The position numbers and the translations under genes were made by a program. From assembly GCA_023410475.1 (NCBI GenBank), contig JAEYPS010000032.1, positions 62,001 through 126,000 of the forward strand: 64,000 bases of DNA, given 5' to 3'. The DNA is from Bacillota bacterium. Lineage in GTDB: Bacteria; Bacillota; Clostridia; Christensenellales; SZUA-584. Position 1 is the stretch's first letter, and every line of letters begins with the position of its first letter. Of this stretch, positions 53,621 through 62,801 are shown one piece after another. The notes under the pieces were generated by a model that had not been told where the DNA came from, ran no database searches, and worked only from the letters and a program-made list of their open reading frames with translations.

Positions 53621-54518
53621 ACTGATGCTTGAAAAGGTTGCCGACCTTCACGGTACGCCCAAGGGCGCGTACAACATACGAAGGAACGGCGAGGGGATAG
53701 ACAGGAACACAACCGCGAATATAGATATAATCCCGAAGAAGGACCGCCCGGGAATAGATATTATAGTGAAGCCGCACACAAAGAAGGAAAGTGTGCATAT
53801 CCCCGTAATACTGACGCAGGAGGGTCTTTCAGACCTCGTTTACAACACGTTCGAGATAGGGGAGTTTTCAGACGTGCTCGTCGTCGCGGGCTGCGGCATA
53901 CACAACGCGGGGGAGAAAGATTCCCGGCACGACGGAGTCCACGAGTTTTTTATCCGCAAAGGGGCTAAATTCAGATACGTCGAGAAGCATTACGGCGAGG
54001 GAGACAAAGGCAAAAAGGTGCTTAATCCGAAAACCGTCATACACGCGGAAGAGGACACGACGGTCGAGCTGGAGCTTGTTCAGATAAGAGGCGTGGACGA
54101 CACGAAACGGGACACCGAGATAAGCCTCGCCGCCGGGGCAAAGCTCATCGTGACGGAAAGGCTGCTGACGGATGGTATACAGAAATCGCAGTCCGGCATA
54201 ACAATAGAGCTTAACGGAGACGGCTCCTCGGCCCAGGTCATATCGCGCTCCGTGGCTCAGGGCGATTCAAAGCAGGATTTTTACTTTGACCTCATAGGGC
54301 GCAGCAGCTGCCGCGGGCATATACAGTGCGACGCCATTATCACGGACAACGCAAACGTTTTGTCTACTCCAAGGATATCGGCTATGAGCAGCGAAGCTAT
54401 GCTGGTGCACGAGGCCGCGATAGGCAGGCTCGAGTCTCAGCAGCTGTTAAAGCTAAAGTCGCTCGGCCTGTCCGAAAAAGAAGCTGAGGACGCAATATTA
54501 AAAGGGTTCCTGAAATAG
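53601..54518 (+). CDS. sufB: Short SufB/SufD-like scaffold protein
   Basis: This 305-aa protein has the SufB/D beta-helix fold near the C-terminus (GRSSCRGHIQCDAIITDNAN; RISAMSSEAMLVHEAAIGRL). It is much shorter than SufB (~465 aa), as in minimal SMS (SmsB) proteins. A cysteine near SCRGHIQCD might be a cluster ligand. The gene is coupled to sufC, so both likely form one complex in Fe-S assembly. A terminator hairpin overlaps its end. Confidence 0.85.
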   Translation: MLSALDKLMLEKVADLHGTPKGAYNIRRNGEGIDRNTTANIDIIPKKDRPGIDIIVKPHTKKESVHIPVILTQEGLSDLVYNTFEIGEFSDVLVVAGCGIHNAGEKDSRHDGVHEFFIRKGAKFRYVEKHYGEGDKGKKVLNPKTVIHAEEDTTVELELVQIRGVDDTKRDTEISLAAGAKLIVTERLLTDGIQKSQSGITIELNGDGSSAQVISRSVAQGDSKQDFYFDLIGRSSCRGHIQCDAIITDNANVLSTPRISAMSSEAMLVHEAAIGRLESQQLLKLKSLGLSEKEAEDAILKGFLK

Positions 54519-54529
54519 GAGCCCTTTTT
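54501..54529 (+). terminator. Terminator after the sufCB operon
   Basis: AAAGGGTTCC and GGAGCCCTTT pair (one mismatch), followed by T5. The left arm is within the last codons of the sufB-like gene. Confidence 0.8.
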
Positions 54530-54543
54530 GGTATACCAAATAT

Positions 54544-55293
54544 TTATTGCATATAACCCGCGAGCTGCCTGTAGTCCTGCCGCTTTACCATTTCATTGAG
54601 GAATGCAGACTGCGTGGCGTCCTTCTTTCTTGCTCTGTTCAGCGCCCTTATGATGCCGTCGGCGTTCGTTATTCCCATGCCGTGCCCGTAGTAAAGCCCG
54701 CCTCCGAGGTAATACGCGTTTTCGCCCTGCCACTGCGGAGTCAGCGGGTCGACGTCCGGGTTGCTGAAATACCTCGCGTCGCCCGGTATAAGATCGGCAG
54801 CCTTAGGATGGATTACTATCGCGAGGTCTCTGTCGAGGTGCATCCAGTTCATCAGGTATATCCCCGAGTAAAGCTTGTTATACTTCTCTTTCGGGATAAC
54901 GTCGAGCAGAGCCTTATACAGCACTATTATCATTGCGGTCGAGCATTCCGTGCCGTACATTCTCCCGTTCCTGTATATATCTAGTATCGCGTCCGAGGGC
55001 AGCACGCCCGATTTTATTTCAAAACCGCCTTCGCCTGTGCGTCTCCAGAAATCGGGGTTCGCTTTGGACTCTCGGAACACTCTGAAAGACAGTCCGCTTC
55101 GGGCAAGGTCGCGCGAGGCGTCCACAACGCTCTTTCTCACCTTTAGTTCCGCTATAAGATGATCCCAGTTATCATACCGGTAGATCTCACTGCTCCGGAG
55201 CAAGATGTCGAATATACTCTGCTGCAGCGCGTCTGCCCTGAAACCGGCTGTTTCCGGTATCGCAGTCACCTCTTTGCCGTCAACCCTTACCAT
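54544..55293 (-). CDS. tgl: Tgl-like protein-glutamine gamma-glutamyltransferase (spore coat)
   Basis: This is a 249-aa protein if started at ATG 55293 with GGAAGGGG upstream. The alternative TTG ten codons earlier has a weaker site. The catalytic region GRMYGTECSTAMIIVLYKAL has the active-site Cys of B. subtilis Tgl, a spore-coat transglutaminase of similar length (~245 aa). Also typical are YYLGGGLYYGHGMGI and DPLTPQWQGENA. It cross-links coat proteins in the forespore. Its presence fits a spore-former. It overlaps the upstream unknown gene by 14 nt. Confidence 0.9.
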   Translation of the reverse strand: MVRVDGKEVTAIPETAGFRADALQQSIFDILLRSSEIYRYDNWDHLIAELKVRKSVVDASRDLARSGLSFRVFRESKANPDFWRRTGEGGFEIKSGVLPSDAILDIYRNGRMYGTECSTAMIIVLYKALLDVIPKEKYNKLYSGIYLMNWMHLDRDLAIVIHPKAADLIPGDARYFSNPDVDPLTPQWQGENAYYLGGGLYYGHGMGITNADGIIRALNRARKKDATQSAFLNEMVKRQDYRQLAGYMQ

Positions 55294-56200
55294 TTCTCTG
55301 ACCCCTTCCAACAATACGCTCAACCGATTCGATCTGAGTCTTCATGGGAGCGTTTATCCAGCTCGCCCATTTCTGAGGGCTCTCTTTATGGAGTTTGCCG
55401 GAGCATTCGCCGAGCATAGACTTTGTTTGCTCGTCCAGAGCGGAGAACACCATAGCCTTTTGCCGCTCCCTGGGAGACAGCGAGTTTCCTCCGCTGCCAG
55501 CGTATAGGGGCTTTTGAAGGTATTTTGACTCCAGCGATACTCTGAACCGGCAGGGGTCGCCGCACAGCAGGCCGTTCTCGCCTGTATAATAAAGATACGG
55601 TTTGTTTTGTTTGATCCATTGCATAACGCGTCTGTGCTGAGCCGCGGCGTCGGGGTCGGTGTCATCAATGCAGGGCAGGAAATGGAGCAGCCTCCTTGCG
55701 AGTATCACATCCCTGTGGTCTTTCGACAGCAGATACTCTGCCGTTATGGCAATGCATTCGGGGTCACCGCATTCAAAAAACGCCCATTCGGCGTCGTATG
55801 TGAACAACCCCGACCGGTGCCTGCTGAATATCATCCCGCACAGCTCGCGCAGACAGCTTTTATCATTGTGCACTTTGATAAGCAGCGCGGCAGTAAGATC
55901 CATTATGTTGTCGTATTCGTCGCCAAAATCGGTTTCTGCGCAGCCGGTTTTAAACATCCATATAAGTACGCTTTTGTCTTCCGGAATAGATTCGTATTGG
56001 GTATAGTGCATATTTGACGCCAGCTCTTTCGACAGCTCGAGCGCGAGATAGTTTCTCCCGCTCAGCTGAGATTCAAGCCCTAGCTTGGTTATCTCGGGCC
56101 GCAGCGCGTACAGCGGCGGGAACGATAACCTGTCGTCGTTGAGCGCACGCAGTGCGGCGCCTTTATCCTGCTTATAAAGATTATAAAAGGCGTCTCTCAT
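55280..56200 (-). CDS. Unknown protein upstream of tgl
   Basis: This 306-aa protein has no membrane segment and no family I recognise. It contains several Trp-Ala-Ser-Trp and Asp-rich helices and an RMVDSVER-like end (MKTQIESVERIVGRG). The ATG at 56198 has no good site. Meanwhile the frame stays open ~30 codons further upstream to a strong AGGGAGGG at ~56282-56289, without ATG, GTG or TTG. The real start may thus be upstream at a rare codon. It overlaps tgl, so both are co-transcribed; a sporulation role is likely by association only. Confidence 0.6.
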   Translation of the reverse strand: MRDAFYNLYKQDKGAALRALNDDRLSFPPLYALRPEITKLGLESQLSGRNYLALELSKELASNMHYTQYESIPEDKSVLIWMFKTGCAETDFGDEYDNIMDLTAALLIKVHNDKSCLRELCGMIFSRHRSGLFTYDAEWAFFECGDPECIAITAEYLLSKDHRDVILARRLLHFLPCIDDTDPDAAAQHRRVMQWIKQNKPYLYYTGENGLLCGDPCRFRVSLESKYLQKPLYAGSGGNSLSPRERQKAMVFSALDEQTKSMLGECSGKLHKESPQKWASWINAPMKTQIESVERIVGRGQRNGKG

Positions 56201-56518
56201 CTGTTCGCAGCCAAGATTTTCTGTGAGGCTGTCAAGAAGCGCTATGTTATTTGTTTGGGTATGGTTGGTAGCCGTTGTTTTTCCCTCCCTTTATGCTTTT
56301 TTGTTCTCATTTATCTTATTTACAATGTATATAAAAGGTTCTGAACGCGCAGTTTATCAGTTATTTAAAAGCATAGATGTTAAAAAAGCAGGAGATTATT
56401 AACATGGAAATGCATGATATATGCTGATGAGACAAAAGAATAATTTTTTTGTTAAAACAAAAGATATAGTTAATCAGGTGAAAATTATTTCTTATTGTTA
56501 GCTTAGGAGGAATAACAA
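56201..56518. other. Intergenic region between the unknown gene and glsB
   Basis: AT-rich and without a full gene. It carries the possible non-ATG N-terminal extension of the 55280 gene with its AGGGAGGG site near 56285 on the minus strand. Toward the glsB-like gene the only clear signal is TTAGGAGG (56502-56510). Confidence 0.5.
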
Positions 56519-56779
56519 ATGGGACTTGTATCATGGATTATTTTAGGCGGGCTTGCGGGCTGGATCGCAAGCATGATTATGAAGAGAAACGAATCGATGG
56601 GTATCTTCGCCAATATATTCGTCGGGGTTATCGGAGCGTTTATCGGAGGGCTGATTATGAATCTGATCGGTGGCCAGGGGATAACGGGATTTAACATAGG
56701 CAGCTTCCTGATTGCTCTTGTGGGCTCGGTAATACTGCTCGCGATAGTCAACCTGGTAAAGCGGGGCAAAGCGCGTTAG
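56519..56779 (+). CDS. GlsB/YeaQ/YmgE-family membrane protein
   Basis: This 86-aa protein has three hydrophobic helices (residues ~3-20, ~28-50, ~58-80). The family pattern is seen in GLAGWIASMIM, NIFVGVIGAFIGGLI and GSVILLAIVNLVKRGKAR. This is a transglycosylase-associated (stress-related) membrane family with no proven enzyme activity. Strong AGGAGG site. A hairpin follows. Confidence 0.85.
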   Translation: MGLVSWIILGGLAGWIASMIMKRNESMGIFANIFVGVIGAFIGGLIMNLIGGQGITGFNIGSFLIALVGSVILLAIVNLVKRGKAR

Positions 56780-56832
56780 GATTAATACAAAGCCCCCTAA
56801 AAGTTTTAAGTCCAAAAGGCGCGAATGCACAA

Positions 56833-56856
56833 CCCCAAAGAGTTTGCTCTTTGGGG
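56833..56856 (+). terminator. Hairpin after the glsB-like gene
   Basis: CCCCAAAGAG-TTTG-CTCTTTGGGG is a 10-bp perfect stem. It lacks a long T run, so it may be a weak terminator or mRNA stabiliser. Confidence 0.65.
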
Positions 56857-56990
56857 TAAGTATTATACAAAGCGAGCTCGCGTTCGCTGCTCACTAAAAT
56901 GTGCAGAAACGGCAAGCAGATGATCGTTTGTTTTACTAGGCGTAACGGTAACTACTGTTTCGCCGTCGCGTAACCGGCAGCGGTTTTTTA

Positions 56991-57467
56991 TTAATACTTC
57001 TTGATACGCTTTCTGAAAAACCATATATAATACAATCTTGACAGATAGAACGTTATGAGCAGAGTGAACCATGTGGTGTACCATGTCCAGTTCACGTAAT
57101 GGATTATATTTGTAAAGCGCTCGCACAGCACCTCGACGACGGTTATTGCGGAACAAAACAGTACGTAGTGACCCAGCTGCCTCAATGCTCTTTTGTTTTC
57201 CGGATAATGCAGGTTAAATATCACGCACAACGATGGATATATAAAAAACTCGAATGTAAAGCTTGCCCTGCTGGCATAGCTGAACACCCTCACGGGGTAT
57301 TCTATCAGCCCAAGCTCCGCGACAATAAGGCCAAATATCCAGGTCATCAATTGCTTAAATAAAAAAATAACCTGAGCTTCCCGTATTTTGTTCCTTGGCA
57401 CAAATATGACAAGCAAAGCTATCATCAAGCCCCAGGCAACTATCAATATTACCGATTCTAAACTCAT
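56991..57467 (-). CDS. CBO0543-family membrane protein
   Basis: This 158-aa protein has four to five membrane helices. The pattern is close to the CBO0543 family: RNKIREAQVIFLFKQLMTWI, LIEYPVRVFSYASRASFTFE and NIIHYVNWTWYTTW. The family is common in Clostridia and Bacilli, of unknown function. The ATG lies at 57465-57467 with AGGGAGT upstream. Confidence 0.8.
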   Translation of the reverse strand: MSLESVILIVAWGLMIALLVIFVPRNKIREAQVIFLFKQLMTWIFGLIVAELGLIEYPVRVFSYASRASFTFEFFIYPSLCVIFNLHYPENKRALRQLGHYVLFCSAITVVEVLCERFTNIIHYVNWTWYTTWFTLLITFYLSRLYYIWFFRKRIKKY

Positions 57468-57767
57468 GCTGACTCCCTTTACCTATTATCATCATATTTT
57501 ATAAAAGTTATTAGAACAATATAATACAATCCGCCGATATAAGATTTGCTTGAACGCCATCTAAAACCTGTTGCTAATGGCGCATATAATTACAAACAGA
57601 ACGCATTAAAAATGAATAATAATGATTCAAAGCAGTAGAAATTATCATTCAAAAGAAAGAAATTCAGGCGTTTCAGTATTTTTTAATAAAAAATTACTCA
57701 TTTGTCCCATTACTGCTTATTGTTTGGCGTTTTTCAACCGATTGATATTATGGAGGTGTATAAAATT
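57468..57767. other. Intergenic region between the CBO0543-family gene and the MCP fusion
   Basis: AT-rich with no recognisable gene or strong hairpin. It must contain divergent promoters. GGAGGTG at 57751-57757 is the ribosome-binding site of the next gene. Confidence 0.4.
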
Positions 57768-59678
57768 ATGAATGTTTTAGAAGAAGTTATAAGCAAACTG
57801 GCAGGCTGGGACTTAATAGAGGATATAACAGGCTGCGACGATCCGCAAACCGATAAGGTATATAAACAACTGCAAAACTACTTCAAAAGTTTTTTCGGAT
57901 ATTTCGAAAACATCTCCAGGATTTCAAGACAGCTTAATATTGTAGTTCAAGATTTTATACATGAGTCGGGTCAGGTTGAGCAGGTGGCTGCCTTTCTTAA
58001 AAAAGGTGCCGAACAGCAGACGCTCGATATAAAACAATCCGCGAAACTCGTTGAAGACTTTACTGAACAGATAAACGAAATCTATGCCAAGTCTCAGGAC
58101 ATAATATCACTCGCGTACGATATGGAAAAAACGAATCAGGGAGTGCAGGAGTCCGTTGATCAGCTTGTTGAGAATCAGGCCAAGAATGACGAGGCTATAC
58201 GGGACATATTCGAGGTTTTACGCAACCTAATCGACAAGACGCAAAAGATAGGCGAGATAACAAAGCTTATAAACAGGATATCGAGCGAAACTAATCTTTT
58301 GGGGCTCAACGCCAAGGTAGAGGCCGCAAGAGCGGGCGCCGCGGGCAGAGGGTTTTCTGTTGTCGCGGATGAAATACAGCGGCTCTCTCAGGAAAGCAAA
58401 ATGGCAAGTGTTGATATTAGCGACACTATCATGAGCGTTACCGATGAGATCAGCCTTCTTGAAAAGGTCGCCCAAAAGTCGCAGGATACGTTCAAGGCGC
58501 AAAGTGACTCGGTTAATGAAGTAAGCACCGCCTTCGAGAAAAACAGCGAATTCATAAACACATACATAAACGAGCAAAAGAACTTCAATACGTCCATCGA
58601 GAAGATCAAAAACGATGAAAACGTACTTGTAAACTCAATATCGAGTATATTCTCATCCGTTAAAGAAGTATCCGCTACCGCGAATGAGATATCAAGCCTC
58701 ACCTATAACCAGAACAACTCCATATCGCTTTTGGGCAAGCTTGATACCGATCTCGCAGGGAACGTTGCCTCTCTTGACCGGGAGAGCGGTGGTATTAAGA
58801 TAGAAAAAGCATCAGCCGTGAAAAAGAAGATAGCTATTGTCTTTGATAACGAAAATCCGTTTTTTGACCCGACCAAAAGAGATGCGCTCAAAGCTGCCGA
58901 TACCTACAATTACGAGATCGCCTTTTACGCACCTAAATCGAGAGGCGTCAGCGGCATAAACGAGATGGGTGCTATACTTGACAGCATTATTGAGCAGAAG
59001 GCGGACGGGCTTGTAATAAGCCCTATCGACGACGATCTTATCTATCAGAAGCTTAAGAAAATAAGCGGTATGGGAACGAAAATAGTATTCATCAATTCCA
59101 AGATAGATCACATCGATTATGTATCGTATATCCAGACCAATGGCATTGCGGCTGGAGCGGCGGCGGCGCGCGTGGTTATGGGCGCTATGGGCAGTGAGGG
59201 AGAGGTCATTGTAAACAGCTGGACAGACACGCATATTTCCGCCATCGAAGACCGCCGCAGCGGGTTCGTTCAGGAGCTTAAAAAGCATACGGACATAGAA
59301 GTCCATGAAGTACCCGTAAAGAGCAAGCCCGCGCAGGAAGAGGCAGACAAGACAATAAAGTCGATGCTCAGCACATACCCGAATGCGCGATTTGTATTTC
59401 TTACAAACTGCGACTGGGGGCTCATATTCGCCAACTACATGAGAAGATACCGCCCGAATGTTGAGGTAGTGGTCATCGACTTCACGAAGGAGATTCAAGA
59501 CTTGATGAGCACGGGGCATCTGCACTACGCGCTTGGTCAGCGCAATTACTCATGGGGAAGCATGGCTATGAACTTCATCGACAAAAGCTTTTCCGGCAAG
59601 CCCGTACAAAAATACGTTGATACAGGCACGTTTGAAGTAAACAGGCAAAACATGAGCATATACAAGAGCATGGCCTGA
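57768..59678 (+). CDS. Soluble MCP signalling domain fused to a periplasmic-binding-protein-like domain
   Basis: This is a 636-aa protein with ATG 57768 (GGAGGTG upstream). It has no membrane helix and no signal peptide. Residues ~50-320 form a helical chemoreceptor signalling region with the tip motif NLLGLNAKVEAARAGAAGRG and FSVVADEIQRL. Residues ~343-636 form a sugar-type periplasmic-binding domain (KKIAIVFDNENPFFDPTKRD; GLVISPIDDDLIYQ; AIEDRRSGFVQ). The usual order is sensor domain first and outside the cell; here it is last and inside. It may sense a cytoplasmic sugar or metabolite. No chemotaxis genes are nearby. Confidence 0.85.
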   Translation: MNVLEEVISKLAGWDLIEDITGCDDPQTDKVYKQLQNYFKSFFGYFENISRISRQLNIVVQDFIHESGQVEQVAAFLKKGAEQQTLDIKQSAKLVEDFTEQINEIYAKSQDIISLAYDMEKTNQGVQESVDQLVENQAKNDEAIRDIFEVLRNLIDKTQKIGEITKLINRISSETNLLGLNAKVEAARAGAAGRGFSVVADEIQRLSQESKMASVDISDTIMSVTDEISLLEKVAQKSQDTFKAQSDSVNEVSTAFEKNSEFINTYINEQKNFNTSIEKIKNDENVLVNSISSIFSSVKEVSATANEISSLTYNQNNSISLLGKLDTDLAGNVASLDRESGGIKIEKASAVKKKIAIVFDNENPFFDPTKRDALKAADTYNYEIAFYAPKSRGVSGINEMGAILDSIIEQKADGLVISPIDDDLIYQKLKKISGMGTKIVFINSKIDHIDYVSYIQTNGIAAGAAAARVVMGAMGSEGEVIVNSWTDTHISAIEDRRSGFVQELKKHTDIEVHEVPVKSKPAQEEADKTIKSMLSTYPNARFVFLTNCDWGLIFANYMRRYRPNVEVVVIDFTKEIQDLMSTGHLHYALGQRNYSWGSMAMNFIDKSFSGKPVQKYVDTGTFEVNRQNMSIYKSMA

Positions 59679-59704
59679 CGCAAAAAACTAAAGACTTAAA
59701 TGAA

Positions 59705-59743
59705 AGACCTCTGTTCAGTATGAAGTGCAGAGGTCTATTTTTG
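59705..59743 (+). terminator. Terminator after the MCP fusion
   Basis: AGACCTCTG and CAGAGGTCT (9-bp stem, 14-nt loop) with a T-rich tail. Confidence 0.85.
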
Positions 59744-59920
59744 TTGTTTGATTATCAGCATGTCGTGGATTTCCGGCAACACCGCGATTAATAAATAATG
59801 TTGTACGCTTTTTTGTGCACTCCTTTTATTATAATTAACCAACATTTTCAGGAATGGTTTAGTAGCTCTTTACAAGAACATACGTTCTAATGTATAATAT
59901 TACAAAAGGGGGCGTGCTGT

Positions 59921-61237
59921 TTGGACCTGTTTGCAAAGCTTAAAATTTTGACGGACGCTGCTAAATACGACGTCGCCTGCACGTCGAGCGGCGTCGACAA
60001 AAAGCCCGTACCCGGCGGCATAGGAAACGCGGCGGCCTTTGGCATATGCCACAGCTTTGCGGGCGACGGGCGGTGCATCTCGCTGCTAAAGGTGCTTATG
60101 ACAAACGCGTGCTCGTATGACTGCGAATATTGCGTAAACCGCCGCTCAAACGACGTCCCCCGCGCTACGTTCGAGCCGCGCGAGCTTGCTGAGCTGACGA
60201 TAGCGTTTTACCGACGCAACTATATAGAAGGGCTTTTCTTAAGCTCTGCCGTGCTCAAAAGCCCCGACTTTACCGTCGAGCGGATGATAGAAACGCTTCG
60301 GCTTCTGCGCGAGGAATACAAGTTCTGCGGCTATATACATGCGAAAGCTATACCCGGGGCAAACAAGTCGCTCATAGAGCGGCTGGGGCTTTTAGCCGAC
60401 CGCATGAGCGTAAACATCGAGCTTCCTTCGCAGGACAGCTTGAGGCTGCTCGCGCCCGAGAAGACGAAGCAATCGATATTAAAGCCCATGGGCTATATCC
60501 GCGAGAGGATCGAGCAGAACTCGAAGGAGCTCGTAGTATATAAAAGCGCCACAAAATTCGCGCCTGCGGGGCAGAGCACTCAGATGATAGTGGGAGCCTC
60601 GGGCGAGAACGACCTTAAGATATTGAACCTCACCGAAGGGCTGTATAAAAACTACAGGCTCAAGCGCGTGTTCTTCTCAGCGTATATACCGACAGTGGAG
60701 AGCTCACTGCTGCCCGCGGTAGACACGAAGCCTCCGCTGCTTAGAGAGCACCGGCTGTATCAAGCGGACTGGCTTCTCCGGTTCTACGGCTTTTCGGCAG
60801 GAGAGCTGCTCGACGACTCAAACCCGAATTTCAACCAGTTTCTCGACCCGAAATGCAACTGGGCGCTTCACCACCCCGAGGAATTTCCCGTGGAGGTAAA
60901 CACCGCGCCCTACAATACTCTGCTGAGAGTTCCCGGCATCGGCGTGCGCAGCGCGCGGCGTATAACAGCCTCTCGACGTATGGGAAGCCTTGACTTCGCG
61001 GGGCTCAAAAAGCTGGGCGTAGTGCTGAAGCGCGCTCAGTATTTCATAACGTGCTCGGGCAAGAGGCCTGACAGCCTCGACATCGCTCAGGACGCGCTGC
61101 TGACGGCGCTTCTGTCCGAGCAGGCCCGCGGAAGGATGGAACAGACCATACTTAATATGCCGCGCCAGATATCGTTCTTTGAGCACCCCGCGATAGCGAA
61201 GGAGGAGCTTCAAAAATGCCTGACAGGGGAACTGTAA
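59921..61237 (+). CDS. Putative DNA modification/repair radical SAM protein
   Basis: This 438-aa protein starts at TTG 59921, behind GGGGGCG. It has the radical SAM cluster motif CSYDCEYC at ~65-72, then NRRSNDVPRATF and FLSSAVLKSP. A helix-hairpin-helix (LLRVPGIGVRSARRI, ~330) follows near the C-terminus. This matches the TIGR03916 type family found with UDG-like proteins. It overlaps the next gene by 22 nt, and the two are always found together. Its reaction is unknown. Confidence 0.85.
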   Translation: MDLFAKLKILTDAAKYDVACTSSGVDKKPVPGGIGNAAAFGICHSFAGDGRCISLLKVLMTNACSYDCEYCVNRRSNDVPRATFEPRELAELTIAFYRRNYIEGLFLSSAVLKSPDFTVERMIETLRLLREEYKFCGYIHAKAIPGANKSLIERLGLLADRMSVNIELPSQDSLRLLAPEKTKQSILKPMGYIRERIEQNSKELVVYKSATKFAPAGQSTQMIVGASGENDLKILNLTEGLYKNYRLKRVFFSAYIPTVESSLLPAVDTKPPLLREHRLYQADWLLRFYGFSAGELLDDSNPNFNQFLDPKCNWALHHPEEFPVEVNTAPYNTLLRVPGIGVRSARRITASRRMGSLDFAGLKKLGVVLKRAQYFITCSGKRPDSLDIAQDALLTALLSEQARGRMEQTILNMPRQISFFEHPAIAKEELQKCLTGEL

Positions 61238-62064
61238 GCGAAAAACCACGAAACGCAGAGCATGCACCGGTTGTTTATATTTACGACGGCAGCTTCGACG
61301 GGCTTATGTGCTGCGTGTTCGAGAGCTATGAAAAAAAAGAGTTTCCTCTTGACGTGCTGCCTGAAGGCGCGGAGCTTCCGCTGCTTTTGCCCGCAAAGGA
61401 TATAGAGACGGACGCCGGCCGCGCGAGACGGGTGAAGGCGTCAATACCTAAAAAGATGGGAAAGGAAGCGTTTCGGTCCATACGCAACGCGTTTCTTACA
61501 TGCCATCCCAAAAAAGAACTGCTTATACTTAAGTTCATGAGCCTCGGCTACAGCCGGGGCCCTTCGGTGATGAGCATGCTGACGGATAATACGGTGCATG
61601 AAGTGTTTGCCGCGGTACGGCATCTTGAACGAGAGGCTCACCTTTACACAGGATTCGTCAGGTTTTCGGAGGCGAACGGAGCGCTTATCGCGCAGATAGA
61701 GCCTAAAAACATTGTGCTGCCGCTTATATCAGGGCATTTTTGTGAGAGGTATCAGGGCGAGAGATTTTTGATTTACGACAAGACGCACGGAATGGTGCTT
61801 CTCTACGAAAAAGGAAAAGCGGCAATATGCGGCGTGGAATCGTTCGAACAGCCCAGACCCGGCGAGGAGGAGATACGGTTCCGCGAGCTTTGGAGGCTGT
61901 TTTACGACACAATAGAAATAAAGGAGCGCCATAACCCGCGCTGCCGCATGAGCCTTATGCCAAAGCGCTACTGGAGCTGCATGACGGAGTTTGCCAGAGA
62001 GTCTCGGCTTGGCGGACGCGATGCGCGAGCGCTGCCCTCCGGCACGGAAAGCGGGAAAGATTGA
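61216..62064 (+). CDS. DUF4130-type DNA metabolism partner of the radical SAM protein
   Basis: This 282-aa protein shows the DUF4130/TIGR03915 pattern: VYIYDGSFDGLMCCVFESYE at the start, KFMSLGYSRGPSVMSMLTD, and ERLHYTGFVRFSE-like residues in the middle (HLYTGFVRFSEANGALIAQI). It ends with RNPRCRMSLMPKRYW. It is the constant neighbour of the radical SAM repair-type protein, and together they are thought to act on DNA lesions; no reaction is proven. An ATG lies inside the previous gene. Confidence 0.85.
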   Translation: MPDRGTVSEKPRNAEHAPVVYIYDGSFDGLMCCVFESYEKKEFPLDVLPEGAELPLLLPAKDIETDAGRARRVKASIPKKMGKEAFRSIRNAFLTCHPKKELLILKFMSLGYSRGPSVMSMLTDNTVHEVFAAVRHLEREAHLYTGFVRFSEANGALIAQIEPKNIVLPLISGHFCERYQGERFLIYDKTHGMVLLYEKGKAAICGVESFEQPRPGEEEIRFRELWRLFYDTIEIKERHNPRCRMSLMPKRYWSCMTEFARESRLGGRDARALPSGTESGKD

Positions 62065-62099
62065 CGCGGAATTTATCAAGAAGTAAAAAGGAGGGTAAT

Positions 62100-62468
62100 A
62101 TGCTGACGACTCATATATATATCAACGGGCAATGCAGTAAGGCAATAGAGCTGTATGTCAAGGCGCTTGATGCCCAAATCAAAACCGTAATACCCAAACC
62201 CGGACAGGAAGAACTTATCATCCACGCAGAGATCCTGATACACGGACAGCTGCTGATGCTGAATGATTTTGGCAATCAAGACGGCCCTTCCAAATCAGGA
62301 GGGTATCAGTTGTCTTTAAGATTTGATAATGCGGACGATTTGGAAAAGGCGTACTCATTAATGAAAGACGGCAGCAAGGCGGTCTCACCGATGCAGGCAA
62401 CAGACTATAGCGATTGTGTCGTAAGGTTTATTGACAGATTTGATGTACGGTGGGCATTTTGGGTATAG
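62100..62468 (+). CDS. VOC/PhnB-like (glyoxalase-fold) protein
   Basis: This 122-aa protein starts at ATG 62100, with AAAAGGAGGG just upstream. It resembles the PhnB/3-demethylubiquinone-9-methyltransferase-like VOC branch (INGQCSKAIELYVKALDAQI; HAEILIHGQLLMLND). No catalytic assignment is possible: this branch mostly lacks known substrates. It stands alone. Confidence 0.8.
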   Translation: MLTTHIYINGQCSKAIELYVKALDAQIKTVIPKPGQEELIIHAEILIHGQLLMLNDFGNQDGPSKSGGYQLSLRFDNADDLEKAYSLMKDGSKAVSPMQATDYSDCVVRFIDRFDVRWAFWV

Positions 62469-62537
62469 GATAGCTGAAAGAATAATTACTCGGTTTTATG
62501 CAAAAGCTATTGCTGATAAGAAAAGGAGGCTGTTACT

Positions 62538-62720
62538 ATGGATAAACGACGCGCAAAGGAAATTGCATCCTCGCCGGTTATGGCCAATGTAACCTATAAC
62601 GGAAACCCGATTTATATTGATAGCGTAAGCGAGAATAAAGAGACCGCCAATATTCACTACCTTAATCAATCGAGCGGTATAAAAGAGGTATCTTTGAACA
62701 ATCTTGTAGAGCACTTATAA
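62538..62720 (+). CDS. sspH: H-type small acid-soluble spore protein
   Basis: This 60-aa protein shows the SspH pattern (MDKRRAKEIASSPVMANVTY; NGNPIYIDSV; ETANIHYLNQ). SspH proteins are made in the forespore. The strong AAAAGGAGG site precedes the ATG. This is a good marker that the host forms endospores. Confidence 0.9.
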   Translation: MDKRRAKEIASSPVMANVTYNGNPIYIDSVSENKETANIHYLNQSSGIKEVSLNNLVEHL

Positions 62721-62740
62721 GAATATTTTGGCCATACAGA

Positions 62741-62766
62741 AAGAATGCCGGCAGCCCGGCATTCTT
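62741..62766 (+). terminator. Bidirectional-type terminator between sspH and the Gly/Cys-rich gene
   Basis: AAGAATGCCGG and CCGGCATTCTT form an 11-bp stem with a 4-nt loop. It can serve sspH (plus) and the convergent gene at 62802 (minus). Confidence 0.8.
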
Positions 62767-62801
62767 CAAAAGGGGTTCCCGCTGGATGTTATTTTTTATG
62801 T

